A stretch of 34,057 nucleotides of DNA, from the NCBI GenBank assembly GCA_048201975.1, contig DBFBGQ010000053.1, positions 1 to 34,057 on the forward strand. Direction: 5' to 3'. The notes under the pieces were generated by a model. It worked only from the letters and a program-made list of their open reading frames with translations. It made no database searches and was not told where the DNA came from. This DNA is from Egerieenecus sp048201975. GTDB lineage: Bacteria; Bacillota; Clostridia; Christensenellales; Aristaeellaceae. How positions within the stretch are numbered: position 1 is the stretch's first letter; every line of letters begins with the position of its first letter. Of this stretch, positions 1 to 6,369 are shown in pieces. The translations under genes were made by a program, and so were the position numbers.

Positions 1-141
1 CAGAGGTCGTCCGAAGTTGTAAGGAATTGATTTTGCAAGCAAAATCAACCACCCGCGAAGCCGGCGGAGCCGGCTTACACGAATGAAAGTCGAAGGGGCT
101 GCGGCCCCTCCGACGCCTCTAAGGGTTTTTTGACAGTCTGA
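1..141 (-). repeat. Structured repeat, family A, copy A1 (truncated by the window edge)
   Basis: This is a partial copy of the family A element that is complete at 554-751; the two agree over about 140 bases with only scattered substitutions. Its right end, read inward, is TCAGACTGTCAAAAAA, matching the terminal inverted repeat of the other copies. Internal palindromes are visible: two 10-base arms TTGATTTTGC/GCAAAATCAA, a GCCGGC/GCCGGC hairpin and an AGGGGC/GCCCCT hairpin. It lies just beyond the hairpin at 139-165. No coding potential is apparent. That it is mobile is inference; that it is a repeat is seen directly. Confidence 0.85.
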
Positions 142-165
142 GGAGCGGAATTGCTCCGCTCCTCA
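139..165 (-). repeat. Locus-specific hairpin bordering element A1
   Basis: A perfect stem of 11 base pairs (TGAGGAGCGGA and its complement) with a five-base loop abuts the inner end of A1. It lies downstream of the small membrane protein gene that ends at 274, read on the minus strand. It has no T-tract here: the next minus-strand bases are GACTGTC, the element end. By analogy with A2 and B1, a second copy followed by Ts should lie left of the window. Confidence 0.7.
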
Positions 166-273
166 GGCGCTGGACAATCATTTGGCGCTGGCCCGATCCC
201 TGTTGAAAAGCCGCAGCAGCCCACGAAGAAACCTTGGCGCTCTAACGCAAACCAGCCGAATGCTCACCCCAAG

Positions 274-486
274 TCACCTCCCCGCTTTTCCCAGGCGAAG
301 CAGCACCAGCCCCGCGCAGATCAGCACAAAGCCCAAGAGCGCCACCCATGCCCAACCGGGAATGCAAAGGAAGAGCAGCACCACGCCCAGCCCCACCAGC
401 ACAATTCCCGCCAATACCAGCGCCTGATTCCCCGGCTGCTTGTAGCAGCGCGTATAGCCGTTGCACATCTGCCGCTTTTTCTGCAT
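274..486 (-). CDS. Small two-helix membrane protein, unknown function
   Basis: A 70-residue protein starting MQKKRQMCNGYTRCYKQPGN, followed by two hydrophobic stretches (about residues 22-43 and 45-64) joined at PGW, and a short basic tail (RLGKAGR). The ATG at 486 follows GGGGGAGG with a tight 3-base gap; the longer frame upstream runs through repeat elements and is not credible as protein. A TAGAAT -10-like hexamer lies at 511-516. The gene sits alone between repeats A1 and A2, with terminator hairpins on both sides. I do not recognise the family. The N-terminal cysteines and basic residues followed by a helical hairpin suggest an inner-membrane protein, but no function can be assigned. Confidence 0.6.
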   Translation of the reverse strand: MQKKRQMCNGYTRCYKQPGNQALVLAGIVLVGLGVVLLFLCIPGWAWVALLGFVLICAGLVLLRLGKAGR

Positions 487-527
487 ATGCCTCCCCCGTT
501 TCCCTTTCATTCTATGCGGGTGCGGGC

Positions 528-554
528 AAAAAAGAACGCGGCCCCATGCCGCGT
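528..554 (-). terminator. Rho-independent terminator, distal hairpin copy flanking A2
   Basis: On the minus strand a 7-bp stem (ACGCGGC with its complement, five-base loop) is followed by TTCTTTTTTG. The same hairpin, with one change in the loop, recurs at 751-769 on the other side of element A2, but there it lacks the T-tract. It would end transcripts arriving from the right before the small membrane protein gene. Confidence 0.75.
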
Positions 555-751
555 CAGCGTGTCGAAAAAGTGGGAAACCCACTTTTTCGAAGGAGCAACT
601 TCGGCCAACCGGAGGTCGTCCGAAGTTGCAAGGAATTGATTTTGCAAGCAAAATCAACCACCCGCGAAGCCGGCAAAGCCGGCTTACACGAATGAAAGTC
701 GAAGGGGCTGCGGCCCCTCCGACGTCTCTAGGGGGTTTTTTGACGGTCTGA
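554..751 (-). repeat. Structured repeat, family A, copy A2 (complete, 198 bp)
   Basis: This element is bounded by imperfect terminal inverted repeats: TCAGCGTGTCGAAAAAG at 554-570 and, read inward from the other end, TCAGACCGTCAAAAAA at 751-736. Inside are at least five hairpins, including a CGAAAAAGTGGG palindrome at the left end, the TTGATTTTGC arms, a GCCGGC hairpin and an AGGGGC hairpin. It is flanked by two copies of the same ACGCGGC hairpin (536-554 and 751-769). Short open frames cross it but none resembles a protein. The organisation is that of a miniature transposable element with a hairpin as duplicated target; this is inference. Confidence 0.88.
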
Positions 752-769
752 CGCGGCCCTATGCCGCGC
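751..769 (-). repeat. Proximal copy of the A2-flanking hairpin
   Basis: ACGCGGCCCTATGCCGCGC repeats the hairpin at 536-554 almost base for base, including the loop apart from C/T. On the minus strand it is followed directly by the element end (AGACCGTC) and not by a T-run, so it should not terminate efficiently. Confidence 0.75.
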
Positions 770-786
770 ATTCCTTGACGCCATGG

Positions 787-818
787 AAAAAAAGGGACGC
801 GGTGCTTTCCCGCGTCCC
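787..818 (-). terminator. Rho-independent terminator of metG-tatD, distal hairpin copy flanking B1
   Basis: A 9-bp stem, GGGACGCGG pairing with CCGCGTCCC, is followed on the minus strand by seven Ts. It is the functional end of the metG-tatD transcription unit as far as can be seen. The same hairpin recurs at 1045-1067 next to the tatD stop, with element B1 between the two copies. Confidence 0.85.
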
Positions 819-1042
819 TCAGCGTGTTGACAAAGTATTCTGCTTTATCTTGTTTGCAAGTTATACATTGCATGCTTGCAAGCGCAGAGGATGTCGCGCC
901 TGCGGGCGCGACCAAAGGGCTTTCCGATCGCCCTTTGGAAACCTTCGGACCCCATACTTGATGAAACTTTTGCAAGTTAGGGAGCCACAAGTTTCTTTTT
1001 TTCATACCAGGGTGAACGCATAGGCTTTTTTCAGCAGCCGGA
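819..1042 (-). repeat. Structured repeat, family B, copy B1 (complete, 224 bp)
   Basis: The termini form an imperfect inverted repeat: TCAGCGTGTTGACAAAG at 819-835 and, read inward from 1042, TCCGGCTGCTGAAAAAAG. The copy at 33784-34007 has the same length and is strongly similar, especially around 890-960. Two hairpins stand out: TCGCGCC/GGCGCGA and CCAAAGGGC/GCCCTTTGG. It lies between two copies of the hairpin that ends the metG-tatD operon and would be transcribed as part of the tatD 3' UTR. An open frame on the minus strand aligns between copies, but the base changes preserve stems better than they preserve residues. Confidence 0.88.
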
Positions 1043-1044
1043 AT

Positions 1045-1067
1045 GACGCGGCGCTTTCCCGCGTCCC
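1045..1067 (-). repeat. Proximal copy of the B1-flanking hairpin, just after tatD
   Basis: GACGCGG and CCGCGTC form the stem, eight bases beyond the tatD stop codon. It matches the hairpin at 794-818 in 22 of 23 positions. Here the minus-strand continuation is ATTCCGGCTGC, so the T-tract needed for termination is missing. Confidence 0.75.
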
Positions 1068-1074
1068 TCCGGCC

Positions 1075-1851
1075 TTACGCCTGTAAGCCGTAAACGGCGC
1101 AGGCATTTTGATAGGTATACGCTGCCAGGTCCTCAAAGGTTTCTTCCCGCAAAAGAGCCAGCTTCTGGGCCACATAGCGCACGTTGGCAGGCTCGTTCCG
1201 CCTGCCGCGCACAGGTTCCGGCGCCAGGTAAGGGCTGTCGGTCTCAATGAGCAGGCGGTCCCGGGGCACCTTTCGCGCGGTGTCTTGCAGGTGCGGAGCC
1301 TTCTTGAATGTCACCGGCCCCGCGAAGGAAATGTAAAAGCCCATGTCCAGATATTCCCGGGCGCACTCCCAGCTGCCCGAATAGCAATGAATGATGCCCC
1401 CAGGCAGCCTGGAGCGGCAGGCGCGGAAGAGGTCCAGCATATCCCCGTGGGCGTCCCGGATGTGGAACACCGCAGGCGCGCCCAGGGTATAAGCCAGCTC
1501 GATTTGCCGCAGGCATACCTCCCGCTGGATCTCCCTTGGGCTGAAATCGTAATAGTAATCCAGGCCGATCTCGCCAATGGCCTTGGCCTGCCCGGAGGTA
1601 TACCACGCCGCCAGGCGCTGTAGATCCGCCTCCTGAAAGCCCTTGGCCTCATGGGGATGCACGCCCACCACCGCCACAAAGCCGGGATGTGCCGCGGCAA
1701 AGGCCACGCCCTGGGCGGAGGTGGCCATATCGGAACCCACCACCGCCGCGCGGGTCACGCCGTTTTCCGCCATGCGCCGGAGCACTTCCTCCCGGTCCTG
1801 CTGGAATTGCTCCTCATCCACGTGGCAATGGGAATCAAACAGCGCGGTCAT
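1075..1851 (-). CDS. tatD: TatD family metal-dependent hydrolase (DNase)
   Basis: A 258-residue TIM-barrel hydrolase of the TatD/YcfH/YabD type, cytoplasmic, with two-metal 3'-exonuclease or phosphodiesterase activity known for the family. All the metal-ligand motifs are present: DSHCH with H8 and H10, GVHPHE near 63, GEIGLDYY with E94, FHIRDAH with H130, HCYSGS with H155, and ETDSPYLAP with D205. The length is typical. The start codon overlaps the metG stop as ATGA, so it is translationally coupled to metG. A metG-tatD order is common in Bacillota. Its 3' UTR is interrupted by repeat B1. Confidence 0.95.
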   Translation of the reverse strand: MTALFDSHCHVDEEQFQQDREEVLRRMAENGVTRAAVVGSDMATSAQGVAFAAAHPGFVAVVGVHPHEAKGFQEADLQRLAAWYTSGQAKAIGEIGLDYYYDFSPREIQREVCLRQIELAYTLGAPAVFHIRDAHGDMLDLFRACRSRLPGGIIHCYSGSWECAREYLDMGFYISFAGPVTFKKAPHLQDTARKVPRDRLLIETDSPYLAPEPVRGRRNEPANVRYVAQKLALLREETFEDLAAYTYQNACAVYGLQA

Positions 1852-3830
1852 CCGATGATGGCGCCATCCTCAACGCCCTCCTGGACCGAGACCAGCTTCA
1901 GGTTCCCCTGGCTGTCCGCGGCGGAAAGGATCATGCCCTGGCTCTCGATACCGGCCAGCTTGGCGGTCTTCAGGTTGGAGATCAGCACCACCTGACGACC
2001 CACCAGCTCCTCCGGCGCATAATACTGGGCGATGCCGCTGACCACTGTGCGGGTACCATCCTTACCCAGGGACAGCTGGAACTTCAGCAGCTTTTTGCTC
2101 TTTTCCACCTTTTCGCAGGCCAGCACGCGGGCCACCTGCAGCTTGCACTTGAAGAAATCGTCAATTTCGATCTCTGCGGGGTATTCGGGCTCGGCATGCT
2201 TTTTCTTTTCCGGCTGCTTGGGCTGCTTCTCCGCCTTGGGCGCCTCCTCCTTGGGAGCGTCGCGGTCCAGCTCCTTCTGGATGTCCAGGCGGGGGAAGAG
2301 CGCTTCGCCCTTATGCACCTGCAGCCCCGCGGGCAGCACGCCAAAGGGCTTTCGCAGGGATGCCCAGTCCGTCAGCGCGGGATCGGTCACGCCCAGCTGC
2401 GCGTAGATCCGGGCGGGGGTGCGGGGCATCACAAAGCCAATCATGGCCGCCACCCGGCGCACGCACTCGGCCAGGGTATACAGCACGGTGCGCAGGCGGG
2501 GCTTGCCCGCCTCCTCCCGGCCCAGCACCCAGGGCTGGGTCACGTCGATATACTTGTTGCACTCGCCGATGAGCTTCCAGATTTCCTGGAGCGCCACGGA
2601 AAACTGCAGCGCGTCCATCTGCTTCTCCACCTTGCCGGGAAGCTCTTCCGCCAGCCGCCACACGGCCCGGTCCACATCTTCCACCGCATCCACCGCAGGA
2701 ATCTCTCCGCCGAAATATTTCTCGATCATGGCCACCGTGCGGCTCACCAGGTTGCCCAGGTCGTTGGCCAGGTCGGCGTTGATGCGGGTGAGCATGGCTT
2801 TCAGTGTAAATTCGCCGTCGCTGCCAAAGGGCATCTCCCGCATGAGGAAATACCGCACCGCGTCGGAGGAATACCGGTTGCACAGCACCACCGGATCCAC
2901 CACGTTGCCCACGGACTTGCCCATTTTTTTGCCGTCGATCACCAGCCAGCCATGACCGAACACCTGCTTGGGCAGGGGCAGCCCCAGGGCGTGGAGCATG
3001 ATGGGCCAGATGATGGTATGGAAGCGGACGATCTCCTTGCCCACCATATGCACGTCCGCAGGCCAGTACTTCCGGTACAGCGCGTCGTCCTCCGTGCCGT
3101 AGCCCAGGGCGCTGATGTAGTTGCTCAGCGCGTCCAGCCACACATACACCGTATGCTTGGGGTCGAAGGTCACGGGAATGCCCCACTGGATGGAAGTGCG
3201 GCTGACGCACAGATCCTCCAGGCCAGGCTTGAGGAAGTTATTCATCATCTCATTGGCCCGGGATGCAGGCTGAATAAAGTCGGGATGCTCCTCAATGTAT
3301 TGTATCAGCCAATCCTGATATTTGCTGAGCTTGAAGAAGTAGCTCTCCTCCCGGGTCTTTTCCACGGGTCGGCCGCAGTCGGGGCACTTGCCGTCCTTGA
3401 GCTGCAGCTCCGTCCAGAAGGACTCGCAGGGGGTGCAGTACCAGCCCTCGTACTCGCTCTTGTAAATGTCGCCCTGATCGTACAGCTGCTTGAACAGCTT
3501 CTGCACGCAGGCCACGTGCCGCTGGTCCGTGGTGCGGATGAAATCGTCGTAATCGATGTCCATCAGCTTCCACAAATCCTTGATGCCGGCCACAATGCCG
3601 TCCACATAGGCCTGGGGCGTCACGCCCTTTTCCTTGGCCTTGCGCTCGATCTTCTGGCCATGCTCGTCGGTGCCGGTGAGAAAATAGGTATCATAGCCGG
3701 TCATTTTCTTGAACCTGGCCATGGTATCCACCGCCGTGGAGCAGTAGGCGTGGCCGATATGCAGATTATCGCTGGGATAATAGATCGGCGTGGTGATGTA
3801 AAAGGTTTTCTTCTGGCAGTCCTGGCACAT
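1848..3830 (-). CDS. metG: Methionyl-tRNA synthetase
   Basis: A 660-residue class I synthetase that charges tRNA-Met in the cytoplasm. The HIGH signature is at residues 24-27 and the KMSKS equivalent KMGKS at 302-306. A zinc knuckle with C132, C135, C149 and C152 lies in the connective domain. After a lysine- and glutamate-rich linker (about 530-555), the last 105 residues form an EMAPII-like tRNA-binding domain, as in long bacterial MetRS. The chosen start is the ATG at 3830, nine bases after AGGAGG; the open frame extends further upstream only because it runs through the T-box terminator. The gene is led by a T-box and a strong promoter, and overlaps tatD by four bases. Confidence 0.97.
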   Translation of the reverse strand: MCQDCQKKTFYITTPIYYPSDNLHIGHAYCSTAVDTMARFKKMTGYDTYFLTGTDEHGQKIERKAKEKGVTPQAYVDGIVAGIKDLWKLMDIDYDDFIRTTDQRHVACVQKLFKQLYDQGDIYKSEYEGWYCTPCESFWTELQLKDGKCPDCGRPVEKTREESYFFKLSKYQDWLIQYIEEHPDFIQPASRANEMMNNFLKPGLEDLCVSRTSIQWGIPVTFDPKHTVYVWLDALSNYISALGYGTEDDALYRKYWPADVHMVGKEIVRFHTIIWPIMLHALGLPLPKQVFGHGWLVIDGKKMGKSVGNVVDPVVLCNRYSSDAVRYFLMREMPFGSDGEFTLKAMLTRINADLANDLGNLVSRTVAMIEKYFGGEIPAVDAVEDVDRAVWRLAEELPGKVEKQMDALQFSVALQEIWKLIGECNKYIDVTQPWVLGREEAGKPRLRTVLYTLAECVRRVAAMIGFVMPRTPARIYAQLGVTDPALTDWASLRKPFGVLPAGLQVHKGEALFPRLDIQKELDRDAPKEEAPKAEKQPKQPEKKKHAEPEYPAEIEIDDFFKCKLQVARVLACEKVEKSKKLLKFQLSLGKDGTRTVVSGIAQYYAPEELVGRQVVLISNLKTAKLAGIESQGMILSAADSQGNLKLVSVQEGVEDGAIIG

Positions 3831-3854
3831 GTCGCACATCCTCCTCAATGTCCA

Positions 3855-4075
3855 TGAAAAAAAGCCGCCCCAAGAGGGGCGGGCTTGTACCCGCGTTGCC
3901 ACCCTGATTTCTTGCTTCTCCTGCGTGTAACGGCGCGACCCGGCGCGGCTTGGGCGCGTTCGGCCCTGGGCTGCGCGGCTCCGGAGCCATGTTCCCGCGC
4001 GTTCCCCGGCCGCCTCTCACCTGCCGCGGCTCTCTTGACGCTTCCCGCACGGTACTCTTTCCATCATTGCCGATG
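3855..4075 (-). promoter_or_regulatory. T-box riboswitch leader of metG (Met specifier)
   Basis: Read on the minus strand, the leader shows the T-box hallmarks in order: AAGAGTA and AGAGAG...GGTGAGAG motifs of stem I, a GAAC-ATG-GCTCC block whose ATG at 3990-3988 is the specifier codon, the T-box AGGGTGGCAACGCGGG at 3905-3890, and a terminator (stem CCGCCCC/GGGGCGG at 3864-3884, then seven Ts). Uncharged tRNA-Met should stabilise the antiterminator and switch on metG-tatD. The variable base after TGG is C, whereas pairing with the A discriminator usual for tRNA-Met would call for T. Confidence 0.92.
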
Positions 4076-4080
4076 AAGGC

Positions 4081-4110
4081 ATTATACCGGATGCCCCGGC
4101 GGTTTGTCAA
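4081..4110 (-). promoter_or_regulatory. Sigma-A promoter of metG
   Basis: On the minus strand there is a consensus TTGACA (4110-4105) and a consensus TATAAT (4086-4081), 18 bases apart. Transcription would begin near 4074, giving a leader of about 245 bases that contains the T-box. It is back-to-back with the MFS promoter. Confidence 0.88.
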
Positions 4111-4137
4111 TGCGCAAAAGCGCTCCACACGCGGTCA

Positions 4138-4166
4138 TTGACAGCCGAGGCAATGGAAACTATAAT
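4138..4166 (+). promoter_or_regulatory. Sigma-A promoter of the MFS transporter gene
   Basis: TTGACA at 4138-4143 and TATAAT at 4161-4166 with a 17-base spacer, a full consensus promoter. The expected start is near 4173, giving a 5' UTR of about 120 bases that contains a five-codon open frame. Confidence 0.88.
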
Positions 4167-4199
4167 AACCGCATCACACAACGAAGGAGCTTTCGCGCC

Positions 4200-4217
4200 A
4201 TGAACCGTCCCACCTGA
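4200..4217 (+). CDS. Possible five-codon leader peptide ahead of the MFS gene
   Basis: ATG-AAC-CGT-CCC-ACC-TGA encodes MNRPT, preceded by GAAGGAG at 4182-4188 with an 11-base gap. Its stop overlaps another ATG (TGATG at 4215-4219) that is in frame with the transporter and would add 26 residues to it. Either translation couples from this mini-frame into an extended transporter, or the mini-frame is a regulatory leader, or it is chance. There is a separate, plausible binding site before 4295. Confidence 0.3.
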   Translation: MNRPT

Positions 4218-4294
4218 TGCACACGCAAAATGCTTTTTTCTGGGCGTCCGCAAGGCGTCCGTGTTTTGCTGTGCGCAGAAAGGACCATCTCTCC

Positions 4295-5449
4295 ATGAAA
4301 CGAAATATGTTGCTGATGTACGCCATCAGCCTGACCCAAGGCATGGTGTTCTACGGCCCCGTGGCCACGCTGTACCGCCAGGCGCAGGGCGTGTCCGTAT
4401 TTGAAATCACGCTGATCGAAAGCGTTTCCATGCTGTTGTGCATTTTGCTGGAAATCCCCTGGGGCGTGGTGGCGGACAGAATCGGGTACAAAAAGACCAT
4501 GGTCATATCCAATCTATTCTATTTCGTGTCCAAGCTGGTGTTCTGGCAGGCTGCCAGCTTCGCGGGCTTTCTCGCCGAGCGCGTACTGCTGAGCATTGCG
4601 ATTTCCGGCCTTTCCGGCGTGGACACGAACCTGCTCTACCTCTCTTGCCCCGCGCAGAGCCGTCACCGGGCGCTGGGCATCTATGAGAGCCTGGGGATGG
4701 CCGGGCTGCTGATCGCCTCCGCGGCCTACACCCTGCTGCCCGCCCAGCACTACCGCCTGCTGGGCCTTTTGACCGCGGTGAGCTACGGCATCGCCGCGCT
4801 GCTCACCCTGGGGCTTCGGGAAACCGCCGCGCCGGACAGCCGCCGGGTCACCCTGCGGCAGACGATGCGCCTGGCCGGTGAGACGCTGCGCAACCGTTCC
4901 CTGCTCTGCTTTTTGCTGGCGGTGGCGCTCCTTGGCGAAACCCATCAAACGATCACCGTGTTTCTCAACCAACTCCAGTACGTGCGCAGCGGCATGACCA
5001 GCGCGGGGATCGGGCTTGCCTACCTGGCGGCCACCGCGCTGGGCCTGGCGGGAGCGTATTCGGCCCGGTTTGTCCGGCGCATGGGCAGGAAGCGCGCCGG
5101 TCTGTGCCTGTTTGCCGCGCCGCTTTGCGCCTGCCTGGCGCTGGCTTTCCTGCCGCTGCCGCTTCCATCGGTGGCGGGCATCCTGATCCTCCGGCTGTGC
5201 AACAGTCTGTTCCAGCCTTTCCAGACCGAAATACAAAACGAGTTGCTGCAAACGCCCTACCGCGCCACTGCCCTAAGCCTGAACGCCATGTTCACCGACG
5301 GCGTCGCCATCGGCACCAATCTGGTCTATGGCGCGCTGGCCCAGCGCAGCCTGTGCCTGGCCTTCTGCTTCGGCGGAGCGCTGTGCGCCGCCGGGATGGG
5401 GCTGTTCCTCGCCTGGTACCGGCGCGCCCCGAAAGCCGCTGCAGAATAA
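4295..5449 (+). CDS. MFS family transporter
   Basis: An integral membrane protein of 384 residues with about twelve hydrophobic segments. The conserved loop 2-3 motif of the major facilitator superfamily appears as GVVADRIGYKK near residue 62. The substrate cannot be read from the sequence; a drug or small-metabolite exporter is the usual role for short MFS proteins next to a TetR regulator. The start at 4295 follows AGAAAGGA at ten bases; an in-frame ATG at 4217 would add a 26-residue extension with no membrane segment. Its stop codon faces the tetR stop only six bases away. Confidence 0.85.
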   Translation: MKRNMLLMYAISLTQGMVFYGPVATLYRQAQGVSVFEITLIESVSMLLCILLEIPWGVVADRIGYKKTMVISNLFYFVSKLVFWQAASFAGFLAERVLLSIAISGLSGVDTNLLYLSCPAQSRHRALGIYESLGMAGLLIASAAYTLLPAQHYRLLGLLTAVSYGIAALLTLGLRETAAPDSRRVTLRQTMRLAGETLRNRSLLCFLLAVALLGETHQTITVFLNQLQYVRSGMTSAGIGLAYLAATALGLAGAYSARFVRRMGRKRAGLCLFAAPLCACLALAFLPLPLPSVAGILILRLCNSLFQPFQTEIQNELLQTPYRATALSLNAMFTDGVAIGTNLVYGALAQRSLCLAFCFGGALCAAGMGLFLAWYRRAPKAAAE

Positions 5450-5458
5450 GCCGGCTTA
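5447..5458. other. Shared palindrome over two convergent stop codons
   Basis: TAAGCCGGCTTA is a perfect 12-base palindrome. Its first three bases are the stop of the MFS gene and its last three, read in reverse, are the stop of tetR. There is no recognisable terminator between the two convergent genes, so their transcripts probably overlap. Confidence 0.6.
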
Positions 5459-6160
5459 CAGCGCCATGGGCAGCTTCAGCTGCACCAGCACCGGCCGAAG
5501 TATCTCCAACATTTCCGGCACGCGGATCAGCTCGATGGAGCCATAGGGCGCATCCAGGATTCGCTCCAGGGCAAAGCGGTACATCTCCATCACGTCCACC
5601 AGCACCCCCGGCTCCAGGGGCCTGCCCTCGGAGAGGGCGCGGAGCATTTCCCGGGCCACAGCCATCCAGCACTGATTCATCAGGTCCAACATCATCCCCG
5701 GCAGATAGGGGTTGTCCAGGGAAAACAACGCCTCCGCCTCCCTGCACCGGTCCAGCGCATCCGCCATCAGCTCCTGAAAGCCCGCTCGCAGGGCGTCCTG
5801 GTAGCGCACCCGCACGGACAGCCCCTCGGGTTTGTCCAGCAGCGGCAGGAGCAGGGAAAGGAACTTCTCCTCCCCCTTGCGCAGAGGCATGGCGTAAAAA
5901 AACACCGTGCGAAGCCGCTCCAGCGGCTGCTCCACCGTTGCCAGCGCCTCCTGGGCCTGATTGACGGCCCGCTCCGCCCGCTGGGCGCACAGGGTGGCCA
6001 GCACCTGTTCCTTGCTCTCAAAATGATGATAAAAGCTGCCCTTGCTGGTGGTCAGCACGTCCAGGATATCCTGCACGCTGGTCGCCTCGTAACCCTTGGT
6101 GTAGAACAGCTTTTCCGCCACGTCCAGGATGGCCTGGCGCTTCTCGTCTCCCTTACGCAT
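5456..6160 (-). CDS. TetR/AcrR family transcriptional regulator
   Basis: A DNA-binding repressor of 234 residues. The N-terminal helix-turn-helix is clear: residues 1-55 include AILDVAEKLFYTKGYEATSV and the recognition segment SKGSFYHHFESKEQVL typical of TetR proteins. The remaining helical part is the ligand-binding and dimerisation domain, whose ligand cannot be told. The ATG at 6160 follows GGAGG by four bases. It converges on the MFS gene, so regulation of that transporter is plausible by proximity but not shown; no clear operator was found at the MFS promoter. Confidence 0.9.
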   Translation of the reverse strand: MRKGDEKRQAILDVAEKLFYTKGYEATSVQDILDVLTTSKGSFYHHFESKEQVLATLCAQRAERAVNQAQEALATVEQPLERLRTVFFYAMPLRKGEEKFLSLLLPLLDKPEGLSVRVRYQDALRAGFQELMADALDRCREAEALFSLDNPYLPGMMLDLMNQCWMAVAREMLRALSEGRPLEPGVLVDVMEMYRFALERILDAPYGSIELIRVPEMLEILRPVLVQLKLPMAL

Positions 6161-6321
6161 GTGTCCTCCGCATCCCCCACAGCCTTGGCCGGGGACCATT
6201 CTCCATAATCTCAATCTATAGACTTCGGTTCGTTTTTCTTTTTTCCTGCCGTCGCCTGTTTTCTTCGCAAACTTTTTTGCGGAGTTGACGCTAGCAAGGC
6301 ATCTTTCTTGAAACGCGCAAA

Positions 6322-6348
6322 GGGGCGCCGCAACCGCTGCGGCGCCCC
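6322..6348 (-). terminator. Terminator after uxaC
   Basis: A perfect 11-bp stem, GGGGCGCCGCA with its complement and a five-base loop, lies 21 bases beyond the uxaC stop. On the minus strand it is followed by TTTGCG, a weak T-run. Confidence 0.7.
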
Positions 6349-6369
6349 CCAATGATTCAAAATGTCACA

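Noticed and set aside
274..1005. A single 243-residue minus-strand gene spanning the repeats
   Set aside because: The frame runs through B1, two terminators and A2 before reaching the small membrane protein; only the last 70 codons have a binding site and protein-like composition.
833..1005. A protein encoded in the B elements (similar frames in B1 and B2)
   Set aside because: The two frames align partly, but changes preserve base pairing in the stem, the downstream parts diverge, and neither copy has a ribosome binding site.
1689..3857. A 722-codon plus-strand open frame
   Set aside because: It is antisense to metG, which has all synthetase motifs; the long frame is a by-product of GC-rich codon usage.
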